Source: JAAKFL01 sp964629645
Lineage (GTDB): Bacteria > Chlamydiota > Chlamydiia > Chlamydiales > SLFE01
Direction of reading: 5' to 3'
Length of the DNA stretch: 26,512 nt
NCBI GenBank assembly: GCA_964629645.1
Contig: CAZVSU010000032.1
Location: forward strand, 1-26,512
Numbering within the stretch: the stretch's first letter is position 1; each line of letters begins with the position of its first letter. The translations under genes were made by a program, and so were the position numbers. This document shows, piece by piece, positions 21,571 through 26,512 of this stretch. The notes below the pieces were generated by a model. The model was not told the DNA's origin. It saw only the letters and a list, made by a program, of their open reading frames with translations, and did no database searches.

Positions 21571-23298
21571 ATGGATGAGAAGCGCCTCGAATCAAACCTT
21601 GTCTCTTTTGCCAAGCTTTATCCCAAAGAAGCCATTAAAATGGCGGAACTAACGCCGGAAAGCCCCTCAGCTGCCGGCGGCCGTTTTTTTGATGAAATTC
21701 CGAAAGAAGCATGCGAAGTGGTCGCTGTCTTCGGCGTTGATTCAGGTGAAGTGTATCAAGAAGCGGCCGACTGGCTTAAGCAGGACCCAAAGAGGCGGTT
21801 CGTTTATTTTGAGGACAGTCTGAAAAGGCTTCGCGCTTTTCTTGAAAGCGAGGCGGCGGCGGCGCTTTTTATGGATCCGCAGGCTGAAGTCCACGCCGTT
21901 CAAGATCTTTCCCAAGGGACGTTTCAGGAAATCGGATGGAGCTGGCTTGGCCAGTCCATTTTGCCATTAGCACTTCCCGATTATGAGGCCAGGCGACCAG
22001 AAGATGCCGCAACATTCAAACGACTGGTGACGTATGAGGCAGAAAGAAAAAAAGAGGTGGTCGATGAATATCTGAAGCTCGGCATTGTTTTTTATCGAAA
22101 CTTCTATCAAAACCTGTGGACGCTCCCCGATGCCTTTTGGGGACACGACCTCTTCGGGGCCTTTAAAAATGTGCCGGCGATCATTTGCGGTGCGGGACCC
22201 TCTCTGGAAAAGCACCTTCCAAAATTGAAAAAACTGAAAGATCGCGCCTTGATCATTGCCGGGGGATCGGCTTTAAAAGCGCTGCAGTCCGGCGGCGCTC
22301 GGCCCCATTTTGGCGTCGGGATTGATCCGAATCCTTCGCAGCTCGATCGTATCCGGGGGTGGGAGTGCGCGGCTCCTTTTTTCTACCGGGGGCGGATGCA
22401 TGCCGAGGCGCTCCGCCATGTCAAAGGGCCCAAGCTCTATCTCGCCGGATCGGGAGGGTACGACACCGCCGAGTGGTTTGAACGTCGTTTCGGACTTGAG
22501 TGCGACGCGCTTGACGAAGGGCACAATGTTGTGAATTTCAGCGCTGAAATTGCCCGGATGCTGGGTTGCTCTCCGATTATTTTTGTCGGGATCGATCTCG
22601 CTTTCACAAACGATGCCGCTTACGCTCCTGGCGTTGAGGACGCAAGTTCTCTTCCGGAGGAGGCTCAGCTCATCTTAGAGACCGACATCTACGGCAACCC
22701 TGTCAAGACCCTTTGGAAATGGACGGCAGAAGCGAAATGGCTGGCGGACTACGCAGAGGAGCACAAAGAGGTCGCCTGGGTTAACGCGACAGAGGGGGGA
22801 ATCGGCATCCGCGGCGTGCCTCATCAAGCTCTGGAAGACTTAAATTTTGATCGATGCGGCTCTGTGGATGCGCGGGCCTTTCAAGCGCTGCACTCATTAA
22901 AGAGAACAGGCGTCCGTACCGAAGATGTGGCCGCCGCAATGAAGACTTTGGCCGGCAGTTTGGAACGAGCTTCAGCCGCTCTGCAGACTTTGATCGACGA
23001 AGGCGAAGCTCTGCATGCCAAAATTGAAGAGGGTGATCGCCTGGATTTGCAGCAAACCGGACGCGCAGCACTTGCTGAAATCGATCTCGCCGAAGAAGAG
23101 GCGTATCCCGCCGTCTTGGAAATGTTTAATGCCATCTATGTCAAAATGCACCACCATCGGCTCTTTGAGATGCAGAAAGGATCTGACGAAAGGGAAAAAA
23201 AACTGGGTCAACTGGAACTGGGAATTTCGAAATACAAATTTCTAAAAGCAGTGGCCGATGCTAATTTGCTTCTGATGAAACCAATGATCACACCCTAA
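21571..23298 (+). CDS. DUF115 (MptE-like / motility accessory factor-like) protein
   Basis: A 575-residue protein with a central DUF115 domain (about 165-350). The hallmarks are IICGAGPSLEKHLPKLK, LIIAGGSALKALQSGGARPHFGVGIDPNP, then ARMLGCSPIIFVGIDLAFTN. DUF115 includes the archaeal 6-hydroxymethylpterin pyrophosphokinase MptE and bacterial Maf-type proteins that glycosylate flagellins with nonulosonic acids. The flanking parts (1-160 and 380-575) have no fold I recognise; the C-terminal part is helical. Flagella are not expected in this lineage and none are in the window, so the substrate is unknown: pterin, nucleotide-sugar or glycan transfer are all possible. It converges with the sigma-54 regulator gene, 17 bases apart. 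Confidence 0.8.
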   Translation: MDEKRLESNLVSFAKLYPKEAIKMAELTPESPSAAGGRFFDEIPKEACEVVAVFGVDSGEVYQEAADWLKQDPKRRFVYFEDSLKRLRAFLESEAAAALFMDPQAEVHAVQDLSQGTFQEIGWSWLGQSILPLALPDYEARRPEDAATFKRLVTYEAERKKEVVDEYLKLGIVFYRNFYQNLWTLPDAFWGHDLFGAFKNVPAIICGAGPSLEKHLPKLKKLKDRALIIAGGSALKALQSGGARPHFGVGIDPNPSQLDRIRGWECAAPFFYRGRMHAEALRHVKGPKLYLAGSGGYDTAEWFERRFGLECDALDEGHNVVNFSAEIARMLGCSPIIFVGIDLAFTNDAAYAPGVEDASSLPEEAQLILETDIYGNPVKTLWKWTAEAKWLADYAEEHKEVAWVNATEGGIGIRGVPHQALEDLNFDRCGSVDARAFQALHSLKRTGVRTEDVAAAMKTLAGSLERASAALQTLIDEGEALHAKIEEGDRLDLQQTGRAALAEIDLAEEEAYPAVLEMFNAIYVKMHHHRLFEMQKGSDEREKKLGQLELGISKYKFLKAVADANLLLMKPMITP

Positions 23299-23306
23299 TC
23301 CGCAAG

Positions 23307-23319
23307 GTGAGAGGCTCAC
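23307..23319. terminator. Small hairpin between convergent genes
   Basis: GTGAG-AGG-CTCAC, a 5-base-pair stem with a 3-base loop, sits between the convergent stops of the DUF115 gene and the sigma-54 regulator gene, overlapping the latter's stop. There is no T-run, so it is only a weak candidate for a shared terminator. Confidence 0.2.
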
Positions 23320-24671
23320 TTGATATCGTATTCGCGGAGCTTGTTCTTTAAAATCGCTTCCGAGATCCCAAGAGAGCGGGCTGCTTCCTGCTCGTTTTTG
23401 CCGTGGGAGAGAAGCGTTTCCACAATCAGCTTTTTTTCCAGCTCTTTCAGCGTCATCCCTTTGAGCAATTGTTTCTCTTCAGGTGTCGGTTTTTCTTTTC
23501 TTGGCTGACTCAAGAACAGGTCATCGGCTGTGATGTCCCGCTCTTTTGGATCCATGCTGACAATCACCCTTTCAATGACGTTTTGCAATTCCCGTACATT
23601 GCCTGGCCAAGGGTAGTGGACCAACACCTCCAAGGCATCCGGAGTGAGGTGTTTGAGCATGCGGTTGTTGGCTTTGCAGAGTGCGTGGACAAAATGTTCG
23701 CAGAGCGGGGGGATGTCTTCTTGCCGCTGCCGCAGCGGAGGTATGTAGATCGGGACGACATTCAAACGATAAAACAGGTCCTCCCGCATAATCTTTTCTC
23801 CCGTAAGCTCTTCGATTTTGCGGTTAGACGTTGAGATTAAGCGAACGTCGACTTTAATCGGCTTTGTTCCTCCGACTCGTTCAAATTCTTTCTCTTGGGT
23901 GACGCGCAGCAGTTTCGCTTGAAGCGCGGCGGGAATCTCTGAAATTTCGTCGAGGAGAAGCGACCCTTGATGGGCCAATTCGAATCGCCCGAGCCGCCTT
24001 GAAGTGGCGCCTGTAAACGCCCCTTTTTCGTGACCGAAAAATTCCGATTCGATCAAAGTTTCCGGAATGGCCGCGCAGTTAACCTTGATGAAAGGCTGCC
24101 CTGAACGTGTCGATTTTTCATGGATGAGGTGGGCGACCACCTCTTTTCCTGTTCCCGATTCGCCGTGAATGAAAACGCTGGCGTTGCTTTCGGAAATCCT
24201 CTCCACTGTCCGGATAATGTCTTGCATGGCAGGGCTTTTCCCGATCACCTTCGATTGCGGCTTGACAGACGATTCTTTCAGATAGGTGTTTTCTCCCACC
24301 AAAGAGCAATGTTCATTTGCCTTTTGGATAATTGTCTCGAGGGCATCGGGAGTGAAGGGCTTGAGGAGGTAGTGGAACGCCCCTTTTTGCATGGCCTCGA
24401 CCGCATTATCGACGCTGCCGAACGCTGTGATCACAACAATCAGTGTGCTCGGCGACACCTCTTTGGCCTTTTTGATCAATTCCATCCCCGACATTTTGGG
24501 CATCTGCATGTCGGTCAGCAGCAAGTCAATGCTCTCTTTTTTCAAGATCTCAAGCGCTTTATGGCCCCCGGGAGCCACAAACGCTTCCATACCGGCAGAT
24601 TGTGTGGTCGCTTCTAAAAAATCGCGCATGATCTCGTCGTCGTCGACGATCAACACTTTTTCAACTTTCAT
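23316..24671 (-). CDS. ctcC: Sigma-54-dependent response regulator (NtrC/AtoC type, CtcC-like)
   Basis: A 451-residue bacterial enhancer-binding protein. The receiver (1-120) has D-D-D pocket residues 10-12, acceptor D54 and K104. The AAA+ domain (about 142-375) has Walker A GESGTGKE (170-177), the sigma-54 contact loop GAFTGA (217-222), Walker B LLLDEI (238-243), and the YRLNVVPIYIPPLRQR and PWPGNVRELQN motifs. The C-terminus (about 420-448) is a Fis-type helix-turn-helix (GKNEQEAARSLGISEAILKNKLREY). With RpoN it would open sigma-54 promoters. From memory, the C. trachomatis protein is shorter and seems to lack this DNA-binding part, so this is the fuller form. The start at 24671 overlaps the kinase gene by 11 bases, so the pair is translationally coupled. 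Confidence 0.93.
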   Translation of the reverse strand: MKVEKVLIVDDDEIMRDFLEATTQSAGMEAFVAPGGHKALEILKKESIDLLLTDMQMPKMSGMELIKKAKEVSPSTLIVVITAFGSVDNAVEAMQKGAFHYLLKPFTPDALETIIQKANEHCSLVGENTYLKESSVKPQSKVIGKSPAMQDIIRTVERISESNASVFIHGESGTGKEVVAHLIHEKSTRSGQPFIKVNCAAIPETLIESEFFGHEKGAFTGATSRRLGRFELAHQGSLLLDEISEIPAALQAKLLRVTQEKEFERVGGTKPIKVDVRLISTSNRKIEELTGEKIMREDLFYRLNVVPIYIPPLRQRQEDIPPLCEHFVHALCKANNRMLKHLTPDALEVLVHYPWPGNVRELQNVIERVIVSMDPKERDITADDLFLSQPRKEKPTPEEKQLLKGMTLKELEKKLIVETLLSHGKNEQEAARSLGISEAILKNKLREYDIK

Positions 24672-25335
24672 AGGTCCTCGGCAATCTGATCAGAACGGAC
24701 GTCCCTTTTCCTTCATCAGAATGGAATGTGATCGATCCATTGTGGGTTCGGATGATTTTGCGGCACTCGGTGAGCCCAAACCCTTCCCTGGCCGGTTTTG
24801 TGCTAAAAAATGGGGAAAAGACCCTTTTTTCTAAATGCTTTGGAATGCCGGCTCCCGTATCTTTGACTTCTATGGCAATCGTGTCGTCTTCAGAGGTTAA
24901 GCGGAGGCTGATCGAACCTTCTTGGCCGGCGGCCTCGTCGGCGTTTTTAATGAGCTCGGCGACGGTCCATTTTATTTTATCCCGATCCACGACGGCCTCT
25001 TTTCTTTCGTCCATTGTCTCAAAATAGACGGGCCTAGAGGGCGAGGCGCAGTTGATCGCTTCCAAAACGATGTCGGCGAGGTTTTCTGAAATCAAAGAAA
25101 GTTCGGCCGGTTTTGAAGCGTCGGCGATTTTTTTCAAAACCCCATCGATTTGATCGACCCCTTTTAAAATATTGGCGATCATCGATTGGAGATCGGGGCG
25201 GTCTTCGAGTTTCTTTTCGAGCAGAAGGGCAAAGCCTTTGATGCCGCCGAGCGGATTTCTGATTTCATGTCCGACGGCGCTCGCAAAGTCTTCGAGTTCT
25301 TCGGAGACAGAATTTGGGGGACGGAGACTTTTCAT
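24661..25335 (-). CDS. ctcB: Sensor-less histidine kinase (AtoS/CtcB-like)
   Basis: A 224-residue histidine kinase with only the catalytic core. The H-box is VGHEIRNPLGG with H23. The ATPase domain has the N-box ELIKNADEA, G1 DTGAGIP, the F-box FSPFFSTKP and a short G2 region EGFGLTECRKI. No membrane segment, PAS or HAMP domain precedes the H-box; the protein begins about 22 residues before the phospho-histidine. The frame can be extended to a methionine at 25404 (23 more basic residues) but not to a sensor domain. As I recall, C. trachomatis CtcB is longer and has a PAS-like part. The cognate partner is the overlapping sigma-54 regulator. The signal must come by protein contact or from regulated expression. 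The start is uncertain because no ribosome site is strong. Confidence 0.88.
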   Translation of the reverse strand: MKSLRPPNSVSEELEDFASAVGHEIRNPLGGIKGFALLLEKKLEDRPDLQSMIANILKGVDQIDGVLKKIADASKPAELSLISENLADIVLEAINCASPSRPVYFETMDERKEAVVDRDKIKWTVAELIKNADEAAGQEGSISLRLTSEDDTIAIEVKDTGAGIPKHLEKRVFSPFFSTKPAREGFGLTECRKIIRTHNGSITFHSDEGKGTSVLIRLPRTYES

Positions 25336-25475
25336 GTCATAAATTAAATATTTTCTTTTTCTTAATATTGTGGTTTGAACCCTTTTAGGGCAAGGGCTAA
25401 ACATCTGCCCTTGCGTAAAATGGCTTATGTATGAAATAATTCAAGCTGACTGATTTATAAAGTTTAGGAGAAACC
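25336..25475. other. Divergent intergenic region kinase/rpsD
   Basis: 140 bases between the divergent kinase gene and rpsD. It contains the inverted repeat AAGGGC/GCCCTT around 25391-25411 and the rpsD ribosome site TAGGAG (25465-25470). Promoters for both genes are expected here, but I cannot point to convincing hexamers. Confidence 0.4.
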
Positions 25476-26051
25476 ATGAGTCGTTACACAGGTCCGAAAA
25501 ACCGGATTGCCCGCCGATTTGGCGTTAACATCTTTGGTCGAAAGCGCAACCCCCTTCTCCACAAAGCGAATCCTCCAGGGGTGCATGGCGCTCGTCGTCG
25601 TAAAAAGTCCGAATTTGGACTCCAGCTTCAGGAAAAACAAAAACTGAAAGCCATCTACGGAATGCTGGGCGAAAAGCAGCTTCTCCGCTATTACAAAGAA
25701 TCCGTTAAAAAAGATGGCAACACCGCCCACCTTTTGGCGCAGCGCCTCGAGTGCCGCCTCGACAACGTAGTGTATCGCCTCGGTTTTGCCGGCACCATTT
25801 TCGGCGCTCAACAGCTGATTTCACACGGACATATCATGATCGACGGCAAAAAAGTGGACCGGCGCTCCTTTTTCGTGAAGCCGGGTATGGTGATCTCCAT
25901 CAAGCCGAGCTCTCAAAAAATGAAGCCTGTCATCGAAAGCTTGGACAACCCTGCCAAAGAAGTCCCCGAGTATCTCTCTCTTGACCGTGAAAAGTTCTCC
26001 GGAACGCTTCTTTCGGTCCCCATGGTGGAACAGATCTCCTGGCCGATCGAA
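25476..26051 (+). CDS. rpsD: Ribosomal protein S4, C-terminus replaced at a junction
   Basis: S4 nucleates 30S assembly by binding 16S rRNA. Residues 1-192 are a normal S4: MSRYTGPKNRIARRFG, RKRNPLLHKANPPGVHG, the YGMLGEKQLLRYYKE segment, then the S4 RNA-binding fold (QRLECRLDNVVYRLGFA, ISHGHIMIDGKKVDRRSF, PGMVISIK) and the late QISWPIE. Family members then continue for about 15-18 residues ending near a V-x-E-F/Y-x-(S/A)-R motif. Here the frame passes at about 26052 into arginine/proline-rich residues without similarity up to a stop at 26225. Since rpsD is essential, the break is most likely a misassembly rather than a mutant gene. The start has a good TAGGAG site 5 bases upstream. Confidence 0.93.
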
Positions 26052-26512
26052 GTCGGCGGCGGACCTCCTGGGCGGCGGCACCGACACCGGGCGGCGCGAT
26101 CTCGACGCCCGACTTGCGCGCATTATCGATCTCTGGCCGCGACTGCCCCGCGGTATCCAGGCAGCCATCATGACCCTGGTAGACCTCGAAGCCGCTTGAA
26201 ACGACGGCACTCGAGGCAATCTTGACCTATACGACGGGCTTCCCGCCTTTGCAGCAATCGCACGGGCTCGAAGTTCGGATTGCTTTCTCGGGGCAGTCTA
26301 TTCGGGCTGTAGCGACTATATTGCTGGTGCTCGTTTTTCAGGTGCCACTCTCCTCTTTCGCCGATCTCACTCTGTAGGCCCTGTCCTGTCCGTAGGGGAT
26401 TTAACGGTATCGAACGCATGGAATCCGACCATCATTCCCTGTCAAGCTGCGTTCGAGGCATCCACGCCGGTGCCGACGCTCCGACGACGCTCATACGGGC
26501 ACATTGCCCGCT
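26052..26512. other. Foreign-looking, GC-rich tail (probable chimeric sequence)
   Basis: Sequence after the rpsD break differs in composition and in the proteins it can encode. It begins inside a frame unlike anything chlamydial and holds no recognisable chlamydial gene. No insertion-sequence ends, tRNA or direct repeat mark the junction by eye. It may come from another organism of the same sample, perhaps a planctomycete, but that origin is a guess. Confidence 0.6.
26053..26199 (+). CDS. C-terminal fragment of an unknown protein in the foreign tail
   Basis: A 48-residue open end in another frame than rpsD, reading SAADLLGGGTDTGRRDLD, then ARLARIIDLWPRLPRGIQAAIMTLVDLEAA and stop. The pattern 'W-P-x-L-P-x-x-I-x-A-A-I-x-x-L-V' recalls short helical tails of proteins common in planctomycetes, from memory only. 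The beginning is cut by the junction at about 26052. It may be chance, but the composition fits real coding better than the rpsD read-through frame does. Confidence 0.35.
   Translation, partial: SAADLLGGGTDTGRRDLDARLARIIDLWPRLPRGIQAAIMTLVDLEAA

Noticed and set aside
24120..24617. 165-codon open frame antisense to the sigma-54 regulator
   Set aside because: Shadow of the AAA+ and receiver coding sequence; no recognisable motif.
26052..26225. rpsD extending to a stop at 26225
   Set aside because: The extra 57 residues are arginine/proline-rich and unlike any S4; they arise from reading through the junction.
1..26512. CRISPR arrays, prophage, insertion sequences
   Set aside because: No regularly spaced direct repeats, no transposase or integrase motifs and no terminal inverted repeats were seen.

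Overview
The window looks like a contig of a chlamydia-related bacterium, probably an environmental member of the Chlamydiota. The reasons are gene content and grouping: an NtrC/AtoC-type regulator with a small histidine kinase (the CtcB/CtcC pair), recO, a DUF115/MptE-like protein and GTP-dependent PEP carboxykinase, with rpsD close by. This assignment comes from memory of the families, not from a search. The last ~460 bases (about 26052-26512) do not fit: rpsD loses its C-terminus in mid-domain and continues into GC-rich sequence of another character, most simply an assembly chimera.

Layout. (1) 1-4215: the 3' part of pckG, a membrane-anchored LysM protein, a yidD/DUF155 pair on the minus strand, and a flavin disulfide oxidoreductase on the plus strand. 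(2) 4212-16388, all minus strand and tightly packed: an Hpt protein, then a promoter, a secreted GH18 glycosidase (interrupted by a 10-N gap), a single receiver, an 803-aa REC-Hpt-REC-REC-(dead GGDEF)-REC protein, a membrane-anchored HEAT-repeat protein, a 1617-aa TPR/beta-barrel outer-membrane protein, and a processive family-2 glycosyltransferase. Synthase, TPR-barrel exporter and periplasmic glycosidase are the parts list of a synthase-dependent exopolysaccharide secretion system (compare Pga, Bcs, Alg). Here they are fused into one operon with an unusual phosphorelay. This is the most interesting system in the window. (3) 16389-18394: an AT-richer islet with an MqsR-like toxin and a YgiT-HTH-Panacea (DUF4065) antitoxin behind a strong promoter carrying palindromes. 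(4) 18395-25335: tRNA-Leu(GAG) and recO on minus; tRNA-Arg(TCG), ribE (TTG start), hpf, a PD-(D/E)XK protein, a small basic protein and a DUF115 protein on plus; then a sigma-54 activator and its sensor-less kinase on minus. (5) 25476-26051: truncated rpsD, then the foreign tail.

Working model for region 2 (inference): the glycosyltransferase polymerises a UDP-sugar, perhaps GlcNAc, and pushes the chain through the inner membrane. The long TPR solenoid and C-terminal barrel carry it through periplasm and outer membrane, and the GH18 enzyme trims it. The Hpt/receiver proteins would pass a phosphoryl signal from a kinase not present here to the HEAT protein or the synthase.
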